Below, piece after piece: positions 9,035 to 17,239 of a DNA stretch of 64,000 nt. The stretch lies in NCBI GenBank assembly GCA_965277735.1, contig CBDIDO010000003.1:2542001-2606000 (forward strand), written 5' to 3'. This DNA comes from RH-AL1 sp965277735 (GTDB lineage Bacteria; Pseudomonadota; Alphaproteobacteria; Rhizobiales; Beijerinckiaceae). The notes under the pieces are model-generated. The model saw nothing but the letters and a program-made list of their open reading frames with translations. It was not told the DNA's origin and searched no databases. Every line of letters starts with the position of its first letter. Position 1 is the stretch's first letter. The position numbers were made by a program, and so were the translations under genes.

Positions 9035-9280
9035 ATGCGGCGCAGGACTCGAGCTGACATACCGCCGGACCCCGCCGGGGTTGTTCGTGCGTTGCGCGCC
9101 TGCCGCGACTCGATGCTCGAGGTCCAGAGCCGTGTGCGACCGACGGGGCCGGTCTACCATGGCGCCGCGATGGTGATCTCGGCCATCGACGGCTTCGCCA
9201 CGGTGCTCACCGGCGAGTGCCATCACTTCTCGATCGGCGGCTCGGTGGCGACCGACCCTCGGCGCGACGATCAAGGATGA
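9035..9280 (+). CDS. Small hypothetical protein
   Basis: An 81-residue frame between bluB and the tRNA-Pro gene. The middle (RPTGPVYHGAAMVISAIDGF then ATVLTGECHHF) looks like real protein and resembles a short hypothetical family seen in Hyphomicrobiales, though I cannot name it. There is no signal peptide or clear membrane helix. The start at ATG 9035 follows GGGGACGGGAC, a plausible ribosome site. No function is assigned. Confidence 0.5.
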   Translation: MRRRTRADIPPDPAGVVRALRACRDSMLEVQSRVRPTGPVYHGAAMVISAIDGFATVLTGECHHFSIGGSVATDPRRDDQG

Positions 9281-9286
9281 GATTAG

Positions 9287-9364
9287 TGGTCGGAGTGGCG
9301 GGATTCGAACCCACGACCCCTTGTCCCCCAGACAAGTGCGCTAACCGGGCTGCGCTACACTCCG
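9287..9364 (-). tRNA. tRNA-Pro (anticodon GGG)
   Basis: Read on the minus strand, the gene begins CGGAGTG, has a D arm GCGC...GCGC, an anticodon stem CTTGT/ACAAG closing the loop CTGGGGG with anticodon GGG, a T arm GTGGG TTCGAAT CCCGC, and ends CACTCCG-A-CCA, so the 3' CCA is encoded. It lies directly downstream of merR, the conserved alphaproteobacterial position at the end of the fabH-ihfA-merR block. Confidence 0.97.
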
Positions 9365-9405
9365 ACTGGCGGCCTTATAGAGAACGGCTCCGTTGTCCGC
9401 AAACG

Positions 9406-9927
9406 CTAACGCGGCCGCCGCAGCGCCTGAAGGATGCGCGCGCATTCGTCGATCGTGGCGAGTGCCTCGCGCAGGGCGCCGAGATCGCGGTGGCCGAGTC
9501 GCGTGGCGTCGAGCATGGCGCCTGCATCGAGCGCGGCGCGGATCGAATCGGGAAGCGTTTCGTCGTCATTGTCCGGGAAGAGCGGCGGGTCGGCGACGGC
9601 GAGCTCGCCGTCGGGATCGCGGTCTGCGGCGTCGATCGAGGCGAGATCGACCGGCATCGGCATGGCACCTTCGCGCACCGCGCGCGTGCCCTGCTCCTTG
9701 ATGAGCTTCTGCACGCCCTTGATCGTGAAACCCTCCTCGTAGAGGAGCTGGCGGATCGTTCGCAGCAGGACCACGTCGCCGGGGCGGTAGTAGCGGCGCC
9801 CCCCCGCGCGCTTCAGCGGCTTCACCTGAGGAAAGCGCGTCTCCCAGAACCGCAACACGTGTTGCGGGAGTGCCAGCTCTTCGGCAACCTCACTGATTGT
9901 ACGAAAAGCGTCGACGCTCTTTTCCAT
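9406..9927 (-). CDS. MerR family transcriptional regulator
   Basis: A 173-residue DNA-binding protein. The N-terminal winged helix is typical of MerR: AFRTISEVAEELALPQHVLR, FWETRFPQVKPLKRAGGRRY, YRPGDVVLLRTIRQLLYEEG, then FTIKGVQKLIKEQG. The rest is acidic and low in cysteine, so no metal-binding site of the classic MerR type is visible. In alphaproteobacteria this gene nearly always follows ihfA and precedes tRNA-Pro, exactly as here. The regulon is not known to me. Confidence 0.93.
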   Translation of the reverse strand: MEKSVDAFRTISEVAEELALPQHVLRFWETRFPQVKPLKRAGGRRYYRPGDVVLLRTIRQLLYEEGFTIKGVQKLIKEQGTRAVREGAMPMPVDLASIDAADRDPDGELAVADPPLFPDNDDETLPDSIRAALDAGAMLDATRLGHRDLGALREALATIDECARILQALRRPR

Positions 9928-10024
9928 TCCGCCTCAATCCCCTGGCGGCGGACTTTGAACCATTTTCTGAAGCTTGCCTACCGCCGCGCGGCGTTTCCCA
10001 AGCGGCATGCTTTGCGGACGAAAG

Positions 10025-10387
10025 TCAGAGGTCGTCCTCGGGGATCGCCTCGCCGTTCATGTGCGCCTTCAGCACGTTCGACGCTTTGAAGACCAGCACG
10101 CGCCGCTGCATGATCGGCACCTCGACGCCGGTCTTCGGGTTGCGTCCGATCCGCTCGCCCTTGTCGCGGACGACGAACGAGCCGAACGACGAGAGCTTCA
10201 CCGTCTCGCCCAGCGCGAGATGCTCGGTCATCTCGTCGAGCACCATCTCGACGAGGTGCGCCGATTCCTTGCGTGACAGCCCGACGCGCCGGTAGACGGC
10301 CTCCGCGAGGCCGACGCGGGTGACGGTCTGCGTCGGCCCGTTCGCGGTCGTGTGCAGCGGTTTCGACAGGACATCCGCTTTCGTCAT
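10025..10387 (-). CDS. ihfA: Integration host factor subunit alpha
   Basis: A 120-residue HU/IHF family protein that bends DNA as a heterodimer with IhfB. The conserved core is complete: TRVGLAEAVYRRVGLSRKES, then VEMVLDEMTEHLALGETVKL, SSFGSFVVRDKGERIGRNPK, TGVEVPIMQRRVLVFKAS. The start used is the ATG at 10387 (MTKADVLSKP), which has GAGAAGG upstream; an in-frame ATG at 10423 would add twelve unconserved residues. The N-terminal extension before TRVGL is about 20 residues, usual for alphaproteobacteria. It sits between fabH and merR. Confidence 0.95.
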   Translation of the reverse strand: MTKADVLSKPLHTTANGPTQTVTRVGLAEAVYRRVGLSRKESAHLVEMVLDEMTEHLALGETVKLSSFGSFVVRDKGERIGRNPKTGVEVPIMQRRVLVFKASNVLKAHMNGEAIPEDDL

Positions 10388-10521
10388 GAAGCCTTCTCGA
10401 ACGTTCGGTCGCATCACGGACACACCATGAAGATCGCGGCGCGCGGGTCACGGCCGCGAAAATTTCACGATTTCCGTCGTACAGGCAAGGCCTTGACAGC
10501 TTGTGGACGGGGGTCTTTCGA

Positions 10522-11514
10522 CTACCACCTGATGAGAGCGGAGCCCCAGGTGAAGCCGCCACCCATCGCTTCGATCATCACGAGGTCGCCATCCTTGATG
10601 CGACCGTCCATCCGCGCCTCGCAGAGCGCGAGCGGGATCGAGGCGGCCGACGTGTTGGCGTGGCGGTCGACGGTGACGACGGTCTTCTCGCGGGCGATGC
10701 CGAGCTTGTCGCCGGCGGCGTCGATGATGCGGCGGTTGGCCTGGTGCGGCACGAACCAGTCGAGATCGTCCGGCGTCGTGCCCGTCGCGGCGAAGGCGTC
10801 GTGGACGACGTCCGTGACCATGCCGACGGCGTGCCGGAAGACTTCCTTGCCGGCCATGCGCAGATGGCCGGTCGTGCCCGTCGTCGAGGGGCCGCCGTCG
10901 ACGAAGAGCTTGTCGCGGTAGCGCCCGTCCGACCGCAGGTGCGAGGTCAGCACGCCGCGATCCCGGCTCGTCCCCTCGCTCTCGCGCGCCTCGAGAACGA
11001 TGCCGCCGGCGCCGTCGCCGAACAGCACGCAGGTCGTGCGATCCTTCCAGTCGAGCAGGCGCGAGAAGGTCTCGGCGCCGATGACCAGCGCGCGCTTGTG
11101 CGAGCCGGAGACCAGGAACTTGTCCGCCGTCGCCACGGCGAAGACGAATCCGGAGCAGACGGCCTGCAGGTCGAAGGCGGCGCCGTGGTTCATGCCGAGG
11201 CCGGCCTGGATCTGCGTGGCGACCGAGGGAAACGTGTAGTCAGGCGTCGAGGTCGCCACGACGAGCAGATCGATGTCGGCGGCGGTGAGCCGCGCGTCGC
11301 GCAAAGCCGCCTCGGCCGCGCGCAGCCCGAGCACCGAGGTCGTCTCGCCCTCGGCGGCGATGTGGCGTCGCTCGATCCCGGTGCGCTGGAGGATCCATTC
11401 GTTCGTCGTCTCGACGCGCGCCTCGAGGTCGGCGTTGGTGACGACGTTCTCGGGAAGGTAGGCGCCGATCCCGGCGACGACGGAGCGCAGTCGGGGCGTG
11501 GCGGGTTGGGTCAC
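10522..11514 (-). CDS. fabH: Beta-ketoacyl-ACP synthase III
   Basis: KASIII starts fatty acid synthesis by condensing acetyl-CoA with malonyl-ACP. The protein is 330 residues. The catalytic Cys is in DLQAVCSGFVFAVATA (Cys120), the His in WFVPHQANRRIIDAAG, and the Asn in RHANTSAASIPLAL, giving the complete Cys-His-Asn triad. GDGAGGIVLE and the C-terminal GGGFTWGSALIRW are also present. The start overlaps the stop of plsX by four bases, so the two lipid genes are translationally coupled. Confidence 0.97.
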   Translation of the reverse strand: MTQPATPRLRSVVAGIGAYLPENVVTNADLEARVETTNEWILQRTGIERRHIAAEGETTSVLGLRAAEAALRDARLTAADIDLLVVATSTPDYTFPSVATQIQAGLGMNHGAAFDLQAVCSGFVFAVATADKFLVSGSHKRALVIGAETFSRLLDWKDRTTCVLFGDGAGGIVLEARESEGTSRDRGVLTSHLRSDGRYRDKLFVDGGPSTTGTTGHLRMAGKEVFRHAVGMVTDVVHDAFAATGTTPDDLDWFVPHQANRRIIDAAGDKLGIAREKTVVTVDRHANTSAASIPLALCEARMDGRIKDGDLVMIEAMGGGFTWGSALIRW

Positions 11515-12632
11515 GATTCGCTTGTCCCGGCGGGTTCCGGCGCCACGCGCAAGGGCGGCGCATCCGGTGCCGCAGCGTCGGCCGCGGCTTGCTTGTCGAT
11601 CAGGGCGAGCGCGATCATGTCGCGAATCTTGCCGAGAAGCTCATCGCGCACCATGGCATAGCCGAGGTCGATCGCGCCAGCCGTGCCAAAGGCGTCCATG
11701 CCGCCGTGGCTCTTGATGACGATGCCGTCGAGCCCGAGGAACACGCCGCCGTTGACATTGCGCACGTCCATCTTGGAGCGCAGCTCGTCGAACGCCGGCT
11801 TGGCCAGCAGATAGCCGAGCTTGGCCCGAAGCGAGCTTTTCATCGCGCCGCGGATGTAGTTTCCGATCTGCTTGGCGGTGCCCTCGGCGGTCTTGAGCGC
11901 GATATTGCCGGTGAACCCCTCGGTGACTACGACGTCGACGGTGCCGTGGCCGAGATCGTCGCCCTCGACGAAGCCGTGATAGGCCAGGCTCGGCAGGTCG
12001 GCCTCGCGCAGCATCCGCGACGCCGCCTTGACCTCCTCGAGGCCCTTGATCTCCTCTGTGCCGACGTTGAGTAGGCCGACCGAGGGCCGCTCGATGCCGA
12101 GCACGATGCTCGCCATCGCGGCGCCCATGATGGCGAGCTCGACGAGCGAGCGCGCGTCGGTGCCGATCGAGGCGCCGACGTCGAGCACGATCGAGCGGCC
12201 GCGCAGCGTCGGCCAGATGGCGGCGATCGCCGGGCGATCGATGGCGTGCATCGTGCGCAGGCAGATCTTGGCCATCGCCATCAGCGCGCCGGTGTTGCCG
12301 GCGGAGACGACGACGTCGGCCTCGCCGCGCTTGACCGCCTCGATCGCCAGCCACATCGACGACGTGCGCCGCCCGGCGCGCAGCGCCTGGCTCGGCTTGT
12401 CGGTCATCTGCACGGCGACGTCGGTGTGGTGCACGCGCGACGCGGCGGCGAGGCGCGGGCGTGCCGCGAGGAGCGGCGCGATCTCGGGCTCGCGGCCGAA
12501 GAACAGGAACTTCGCGTCGGGGTGGCGCTCCAGCGCGAGCTCGGCACCGCCGACGATGACCGGCGGCCCGTGGTCGCCGCCCATCGCGTCGATCGCGATG
12601 CGGATCTCCCGCGGGAACGGCTCGCGCGTCAT
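11511..12632 (-). CDS. plsX: Phosphate acyltransferase
   Basis: PlsX converts acyl-ACP to acyl-phosphate, the acyl donor for PlsY in phospholipid synthesis; it is a peripheral membrane enzyme. At 373 residues it shows the family start IRIAIDAMGGDHGPPVIVGG, then SAGNTGALMAMAKICLRTM, DVGASIGTDARSLVELAIMG, GLLNVGTEEIKG and DVVVTEGFTGNIALKTAEG. It is followed by fabH with a four-base overlap and preceded by the YceD-like gene, a cluster that links lipid synthesis with ribosome and respiratory assembly factors in this order. Confidence 0.97.
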   Translation of the reverse strand: MTREPFPREIRIAIDAMGGDHGPPVIVGGAELALERHPDAKFLFFGREPEIAPLLAARPRLAAASRVHHTDVAVQMTDKPSQALRAGRRTSSMWLAIEAVKRGEADVVVSAGNTGALMAMAKICLRTMHAIDRPAIAAIWPTLRGRSIVLDVGASIGTDARSLVELAIMGAAMASIVLGIERPSVGLLNVGTEEIKGLEEVKAASRMLREADLPSLAYHGFVEGDDLGHGTVDVVVTEGFTGNIALKTAEGTAKQIGNYIRGAMKSSLRAKLGYLLAKPAFDELRSKMDVRNVNGGVFLGLDGIVIKSHGGMDAFGTAGAIDLGYAMVRDELLGKIRDMIALALIDKQAAADAAAPDAPPLRVAPEPAGTSES

Positions 12633-12645
12633 GATCTGTCGACCG

Positions 12646-13275
12646 TCACGAAGAATCCTTGAGGCGCCGCAGGGCGGCGAAGGGAGACACGCCTTCGTCG
12701 TCCTTATCGCCGACGGAGACGTCGGTGAAATGAACCCCGGGCTTGCGCGGGTACAGATCGAGAGAAAGCGTCAAAAATTCGAGGGCGATGGCGCCGAGGT
12801 CGATCTTGCCGTCGATGATCGGGTCGGCCGGGTCTTCCTGGTCGTCGTTGCCGGGCACGACGACGGGCCGCGGCGGCGGCGCCTCGCGCGCCGTCGGCTC
12901 GCGCCGCCGGGAGCGCGCGGTGGCGATCGGCAGCTCGACCGGCTGTGCCTGCGGCGCGAAGGTGAGATCGATCGCGCGGCTGACCGTGCTGTCGAACGGC
13001 TCCAGGCTGACGACGCAGACCTGCGTGATCGCGGCCTCCACATTCCCTTCGACGGAAAGACGGCCGCCAGCGTGCCGCCGGATCCGGAAACGCGCCTGCA
13101 GAGCGCCGAGCCCGACCAGTCCCATCTCGGCGGCGACCGCCGTGCGCTCCTCCGGCGTGGCCTCGATCGTCGGGTCAAGGCCGGTATCGGGAATCTTGTG
13201 GACGTCGAGCGGGCGCGAGAACGGGCCGGGCAAGGCCCGTTGCGTCGCGTCTTCCGGCAAAGGTCTCCTGCTCAT
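12646..13275 (-). CDS. YceD family (DUF177) protein
   Basis: A 209-residue protein of the DUF177 family. The core motif of a CxxC-like site is partly retained as ITQVCVVSLEPFDSTV, with the downstream DLTFAP and the acidic DQEDPADPIIDGKIDLGAIALEF region that marks the family. YceD/DUF177 proteins are encoded next to rpmF or plsX in many bacteria and are needed for 23S rRNA accumulation in plants and some bacteria; the bacterial role is less clear. Here it lies 13 bases upstream of plsX. The start at ATG 13275 gives MSRRPLPEDA. Confidence 0.9.
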   Translation of the reverse strand: MSRRPLPEDATQRALPGPFSRPLDVHKIPDTGLDPTIEATPEERTAVAAEMGLVGLGALQARFRIRRHAGGRLSVEGNVEAAITQVCVVSLEPFDSTVSRAIDLTFAPQAQPVELPIATARSRRREPTAREAPPPRPVVVPGNDDQEDPADPIIDGKIDLGAIALEFLTLSLDLYPRKPGVHFTDVSVGDKDDEGVSPFAALRRLKDSS

Positions 13276-13286
13276 CGGCGCACTCC

Positions 13287-13811
13287 TCACGGCTGCCCGG
13301 CGTGCGCGGGCGGGAACGGCAGCTCGCCGTCGACGAACCCCTGGAGGGGGTGGCGCGCCAGAGCCTCGACGCTGACCGAGACGTAGCGCACGAGGCCTGC
13401 CGTGTCGCGGGCCGCGACGTTGCGCGCGAGCGAGGTGGCGAGCGTGCCCTCGTCGCCGCGCAGCGCCTCCTCGTAGGCGCGGCTGCGGCCGAGGAACGCC
13501 TCGGCGAGCGTGCGCATACGCTTCGGGACGACCGTGTCGCCCACCCCCATCTCGCGCAGGGTCCGGTCGAAATGCGCGAAGACGGTGTCGGTCAGATCCT
13601 GCGCCAGCGACGGCCCCGGCGGCTCGCACGCCTGCAGCCGGCGCAGTACGAGCGCGCCATGCAAGGTCAGGCTCTCGAAGCGGCCCTCGAACGTGTCGGG
13701 GACGCCGAGATCGGCATAGAGCGCGGGCTGGCGGGACGCGGCGACGACCGCCGCATAGAGCCGCTGCACGACGGCGTCGCTCGGCGCGCGGCGGAAGAGA
13801 CCGAGGATCAT
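13287..13811 (-). CDS. Ubiquinol-cytochrome c chaperone family protein
   Basis: A 174-residue protein of the Cbp3/UQCC1-like family, which in mitochondria assists cytochrome b assembly into the bc1 complex. Typical features are the start MILGLFRRAPSDAVVQRLYA, YADLGVPDTFEGRFESLTLH, and MGVGDTVVPKRMRTLAEAFL. I start it at ATG 13811; a longer in-frame ATG at 13886 would add 25 residues read from a stretch with short repeated GGATCATCGCGG units. It is the first gene of the yceD-plsX-fabH-ihfA-merR block, divergent from bamE. Confidence 0.88.
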   Translation of the reverse strand: MILGLFRRAPSDAVVQRLYAAVVAASRQPALYADLGVPDTFEGRFESLTLHGALVLRRLQACEPPGPSLAQDLTDTVFAHFDRTLREMGVGDTVVPKRMRTLAEAFLGRSRAYEEALRGDEGTLATSLARNVAARDTAGLVRYVSVSVEALARHPLQGFVDGELPFPPAHAGQP

Positions 13812-14047
13812 CGCGGGCCTTGGATCATCGCGGGGCGTTGGATCAATGAGCTTGAAATCAACGGGTTTTTCGGGCTCGCCCGACACGGCGCACGCCGTCT
13901 GGCACGCGGGCGGAGCCGCTCCTTGCTTTCGTCACAAGCGGGGGTTAGGCATCACGATAGCCGAACGCAAGAGAAAGTTGCTCAACTTTGCTTGCGCTGC
14001 CTGGGGGGCGCGGCGCCGTGCTGACCACCATTTCGAGAGTCGCCGCG

Positions 14048-14524
14048 ATGCAAGTAGAGCGTGCAACAACCTACGTCCGGCCGCTCGGCCGGCTCGCGGC
14101 GATCGCGTTCGTCGCCCTGAGCCTGGGCGGCTGCCTCGGCTACGACGGCGACATCCAGCATGGCTATCAGCTCGACCCGGCGGCCGTCACCGACGTGAAG
14201 CCCGGCCAGACGGCGGAGCAGGTGCTGGTCACCATGGGCACGCCCTCGACGACCTCCACGGTCGGCGGCAGCGCCTGGTACTACATCCAGCAGAAGACCC
14301 AGCGGTCCGTCGCCTTCATGCCGGCCAACATCACCGAGCGGCACATCTACGCGGTCTATTTCGACAAGCAGCGGCGCGTGACCCGCATCGCCAATTACGG
14401 AATGCGAGACGGCCGCGTCATCGACTACGCGCCCGGCGCGACGCCGACGGTCGGTGCCGACAACAACTTCCTCAAGGGCATCTTCCTGAACTTCAACCCG
14501 CTGCAGAGCATGATGCAGAACTGA
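14048..14524 (+). CDS. bamE: Outer membrane assembly factor BamE
   Basis: A 158-residue lipoprotein of the SmpA/OmlA (BamE) family, a component of the BAM complex that inserts beta-barrel proteins into the outer membrane. The signal peptide ends in the lipobox SLGGC with the lipidated Cys at residue 29. The mature part has the BamE fold signature VKPGQTAEQVLVTMGTPSTT followed by GSAWYYIQQKTQRS and a C-terminal YFDKQRRVTRIANYG. Start at ATG 14048; an upstream ATG at 13988 would bury the signal peptide. It is divergent from the chaperone gene, as in many alphaproteobacteria. Confidence 0.93.
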   Translation: MQVERATTYVRPLGRLAAIAFVALSLGGCLGYDGDIQHGYQLDPAAVTDVKPGQTAEQVLVTMGTPSTTSTVGGSAWYYIQQKTQRSVAFMPANITERHIYAVYFDKQRRVTRIANYGMRDGRVIDYAPGATPTVGADNNFLKGIFLNFNPLQSMMQN

Positions 14525-14566
14525 GCGCGCTCTGCGCTCAGTCCTGGCGGTCAGACCCGCCGGCGC

Positions 14567-15655
14567 TCAGAACGGCGGCTCGTAGCTCTTGATCTCGATG
14601 CCGAAGCCGGACAGGCCGACATAGGTCAGCGGCGACGTCGTCCGCAGCCTGATCGAGTTGATCCCGAGGTCGCGCAGGATTTGCGCGCCCACCCCGACAT
14701 CCCGCCATTCCTGCACGCGCTGCGCCTCGGCCGAGGGCGCCGCCTCCGGCCAGCCGGAGCGCGCGGGCACGCCTGCCGCGCCGTCGCGCAGGTAGATGAA
14801 CACGCCACGCCCCTCCTCGCGGAAGCGGGCGAAGACCTTCTTCACCTCCTTCCCGCCGCGGATCACGTCGGCGATGATGTCGACGCGATGCAGGCGGGTC
14901 GGCACGTCCTGCCCGTCGCCGATGTCGCCGTGCACGAAGGCGAAGTGCTGCACCGGATCGAACGGCGTGACATAGGCGTAGCCGGTCAGCATGCAGCCGT
15001 CGGCCTCGACCGGGAAGGTCGCGACGCGCTCGACGAGCTTCTCGCGCGCCTGGCGGTAGGCGATGAGGTCGGCGACCGAGATGCGCTGCAGCTTGTGCTC
15101 CTCGGCGAACCGCTTGATCTGCTCGCCCACCATCACCGTGCCGTCGTCGTTGGCGAGCTCGCAGATGACGCCGACCGGCGGCAGGTTGGCGAGCTTGCAG
15201 AGATCGACCGCGGCCTCGGTGTGGCCAGAGCGCATGAGCACGCCGCCCTCGCGCGCGATCAGCGGGAACACGTGGCCCGGCCGCACGAAGTCCGACGCGC
15301 CCATGTTGCCGTTGGCGAGCGCGCGCACGGTGTTGGTGCGTTGCTCGGCCGAGATGCCGGTCGTCAGCCCGTGGCGAACGTCGACGGTGACCGTGAACGC
15401 GGTGCCGAGGGGGGCGTCGTTGCTCGCGACCATCGGCTGCAGGTTGAGCCGGCGCGCCTCGTCGGGCGTCACCGGGGCGCAGACGATGCCGCAGCAATGG
15501 CGGATGATGAATCCCATCTTCTCCGGCGTGCAGAGCGAGGCGGCGACGACGATGTCGCCTTCGTTCTCGCGGTCGTCGTCATCCGTGACGATGACCATCT
15601 CGCCCCTGGCGATGGCTTCGACGGCCAGGGCGACGGCTTGGGCTTTGGGCGACAA
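14567..15655 (-). CDS. ribB: 3,4-dihydroxy-2-butanone 4-phosphate synthase with degenerate RibA-like domain
   Basis: A 362-residue protein. Residues 1 to about 205 are an intact DHBP synthase (RibB), which makes the four-carbon unit of riboflavin from ribulose 5-phosphate: DDDDRENEGDIVVAAS, then RHGLTTGISAEQRTNTVRAL, GHVFPLIAREGGVLMRSGHT and EAAVDLCKLANLPPVGVICE. The C-terminal half resembles GTP cyclohydrolase II (FVHGDIG, TRLHRVDIIADVIRGGKEV, LRDLGINSIRLRTTSP) but lacks the three zinc-binding cysteines that RibA needs in its SECLTGD...RCDC-like region. It is therefore probably only a RibB enzyme. The start is TTG 15655 after GAGG. No FMN riboswitch is visible upstream. Confidence 0.9.
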   Translation of the reverse strand: MSPKAQAVALAVEAIARGEMVIVTDDDDRENEGDIVVAASLCTPEKMGFIIRHCCGIVCAPVTPDEARRLNLQPMVASNDAPLGTAFTVTVDVRHGLTTGISAEQRTNTVRALANGNMGASDFVRPGHVFPLIAREGGVLMRSGHTEAAVDLCKLANLPPVGVICELANDDGTVMVGEQIKRFAEEHKLQRISVADLIAYRQAREKLVERVATFPVEADGCMLTGYAYVTPFDPVQHFAFVHGDIGDGQDVPTRLHRVDIIADVIRGGKEVKKVFARFREEGRGVFIYLRDGAAGVPARSGWPEAAPSAEAQRVQEWRDVGVGAQILRDLGINSIRLRTTSPLTYVGLSGFGIEIKSYEPPF

Positions 15656-15831
15656 GGCAACCTCTTCTCGGGACGCGCGATACGCGCGCGCCGCTCACAT
15701 AATCATCGACGGCTCGCGCCGCACCGGGCTTCGACGGCTGCGACGCAACCTCGCGCGCGCCCTCGGAAAGCCCCAAATGGCGGGAAGACGCGTCGGTTAA
15801 AGCAAGCCCCGGGAAATGGCAAAGGTCGTCG

Positions 15832-16602
15832 ATGAACCGCTGGCTCGTGCTCGGCCTCTCCACCCTCTTCGCGGTTCTCGTCGCCCTGCCCTCGGCCCGG
15901 GCCGAGGTCTGCCGCGATCTCGAGGACCATGGCGCCGCCTACACGATTTGCACGGTCGATGCGCGACGCGGCGAGCTGCGACTCTACCTGCGCGATGGCG
16001 CCGGCCAGCCCTACGCGACCTTCTCGCAGCTCGCCGCGGCGCTGGCCCAGACGAAGGAGACGCTCCTCTTCGCGATGAACGCCGGCATGTTCGAGCAGGA
16101 CCTCTCGCCGGTCGGTCTCTACGTCGAGGGCGGCGAGCAGCGGAAGGCCGCCAACACGCGCGACGGGCCGGGCAACTTCCACATGAAGCCGAACGGCATC
16201 TTCTATTTCGGCCCGCGCGGGGCCGGGGTTATGGAGACGCGGGCCTATCTCGCCGCGCACCTGCATCCGGCCTTCGCGACGCAGTCCGGCCCGATGCTGG
16301 TGATCGACGGCGCGATCCATCCGAAGCTGCAGCCGGACGGGACTTCGGAGAAGATCCGCAACGGCGTCGGCGTGCGCGACCACGGCCGCACGATCGTCTT
16401 CGCGATCTCGCGCGATGCCGTCAGCTTCTACCGTTTCGCGAGCCTGTTCAGGGACACGCTGCACTGCGACAACGCGCTCTTCCTCGACGGGACGATCTCG
16501 AGCCTTTATGCACCGGGCCTCGGGCGCACGATGCAGCTGCTGCCGGTCGGGCCGATGGTCGGCCTGACGGCGAAGACCGCGTCCGGCCATCGCGAGGAAT
16601 GA
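15832..16602 (+). CDS. Phosphodiester glycosidase (NAGPA/DUF2233) family protein, secreted
   Basis: A 256-residue protein with a signal peptide (MNRWLVLGLSTLFAVLVALP, cleavage likely after SARA near residue 24). The mature part matches the NAGPA/DUF2233 fold: FAMNAGMFEQDLSPVGLYVE, NFHMKPNGIFYF, SGPMLVIDGAIHP, IRNGVGVRDHG, and CDNALFLDGTISSLYAP. In mammals the founding enzyme removes N-acetylglucosamine from a phosphodiester; bacterial relatives act on cell-wall phosphodiesters or are unstudied. It probably acts in the periplasm. The next gene overlaps its stop codon. Confidence 0.88.
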   Translation: MNRWLVLGLSTLFAVLVALPSARAEVCRDLEDHGAAYTICTVDARRGELRLYLRDGAGQPYATFSQLAAALAQTKETLLFAMNAGMFEQDLSPVGLYVEGGEQRKAANTRDGPGNFHMKPNGIFYFGPRGAGVMETRAYLAAHLHPAFATQSGPMLVIDGAIHPKLQPDGTSEKIRNGVGVRDHGRTIVFAISRDAVSFYRFASLFRDTLHCDNALFLDGTISSLYAPGLGRTMQLLPVGPMVGLTAKTASGHREE

Positions 16603-16604
16603 CG

Positions 16605-16808
16605 ATGTCCCAGTTCGAAGCCCTCGGCCGCTCCATCGAGGCGGCGCCGAGCCTGGAGGCGGCGCTCGACACCCTCATCGAGGGGCTGGCGCAGCGGATC
16701 AAGACGACCTCCAACGACCAGAACGTGCAGAAGCTCTCGCGCGAGCTGCGCATCGCCGCGCCTGGCCTCGTCGCGGCGCTGGCAAGCCGCAAGGCCAAGG
16801 CGGCGTGA
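16605..16808 (+). CDS. Small hypothetical protein
   Basis: A 67-residue helical protein (MSQFEALGRSIEAAPSLEAA ... LVAALASRKAKAA) starting at ATG 16605; an overlapping ATG at 16599 would add two residues. It follows the NAGPA-type gene with essentially no gap and overlaps the next small gene by four bases, so the three appear cotranscribed. There are no cysteines or membrane helices. The regular amphipathic composition and tight operon packing support it as a true gene; function is unknown. Confidence 0.6.
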   Translation: MSQFEALGRSIEAAPSLEAALDTLIEGLAQRIKTTSNDQNVQKLSRELRIAAPGLVAALASRKAKAA

Positions 16809-17029
16809 CGGCGCAGGCGGCCAAAGGCGCCCAGGGAAGAGGCGCCAGGGGCATCTGCCGGTGCGAGGCCCATATCGCGCCGGCCGTGCTCGACGGCTAT
16901 GCCTGCGGCAATGCCGAGTGCTGGCGCACGGCCAAGGTCGAGGCCTCGTTTGCCGCCTTTGTGGAAAAGCTCGTCGCCGAGCGCGGTGACGCGCCGACGA
17001 CCAGGAGCGACACCGCGCCCGCGGATTGA
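16805..17029 (+). CDS. Small cysteine-motif hypothetical protein
   Basis: A 74-residue protein starting at GTG 16805, overlapping the stop codon of the preceding gene in GTGA. It contains four Cys residues in two pairs, GICRCEAH and YACGNAECW, with a His nearby, an arrangement that could bind zinc or an iron-sulfur centre. The C-terminal half is a short helix (KVEASFAAFVEKLVAERG). I recognise no family. Operon coupling to two upstream genes argues that it is expressed. Confidence 0.55.
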   Translation: MTAQAAKGAQGRGARGICRCEAHIAPAVLDGYACGNAECWRTAKVEASFAAFVEKLVAERGDAPTTRSDTAPAD

Positions 17030-17184
17030 CGCCTCCCGCGATCGGCGAAATGATGCGCCCATGCGCGCGCGCTACCTCTACGGCCTCCAAAATCCCCGTC
17101 GATCTTCGACGGCGGTGACGCGCGTCGGCGACAGGCCAGACATCCCGCGCTGAACGGGCCGGACCCTCGCCGAGACGCCGACAA

Positions 17185-17203
17185 TCCCGCCCGACCGGCG
17201 GGA
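17185..17203. terminator. Possible hairpin terminator
   Basis: TCCCGCC-CGACC-GGCGGGA is a perfect seven-pair stem with a five-base loop, followed on the plus strand by ATTTCTC. It lies downstream of the three-gene group ending at 17029 and could end its transcription. The T-tract is poor, so this is a modest candidate. The rest of 17030-17239 shows nothing recognisable. Confidence 0.35.
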
Positions 17204-17239
17204 ATTTCTCATCGATCGGGCTCAGCCGAAAGAGCCCCC

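Noticed and set aside
9287..9364. tRNA-Pro as integration site of a mobile element
   Set aside because: No integrase, no direct repeat of the tRNA end nearby, and flanking genes keep the usual conserved order.
9217..10089. 290-codon plus-strand frame running through tRNA-Pro and merR
   Set aside because: It overlaps a tRNA gene and reads the complement of merR; not protein-like.
15656..15831. FMN riboswitch in front of ribB
   Set aside because: The conserved RFN sequence blocks could not be found in this region on the minus strand.
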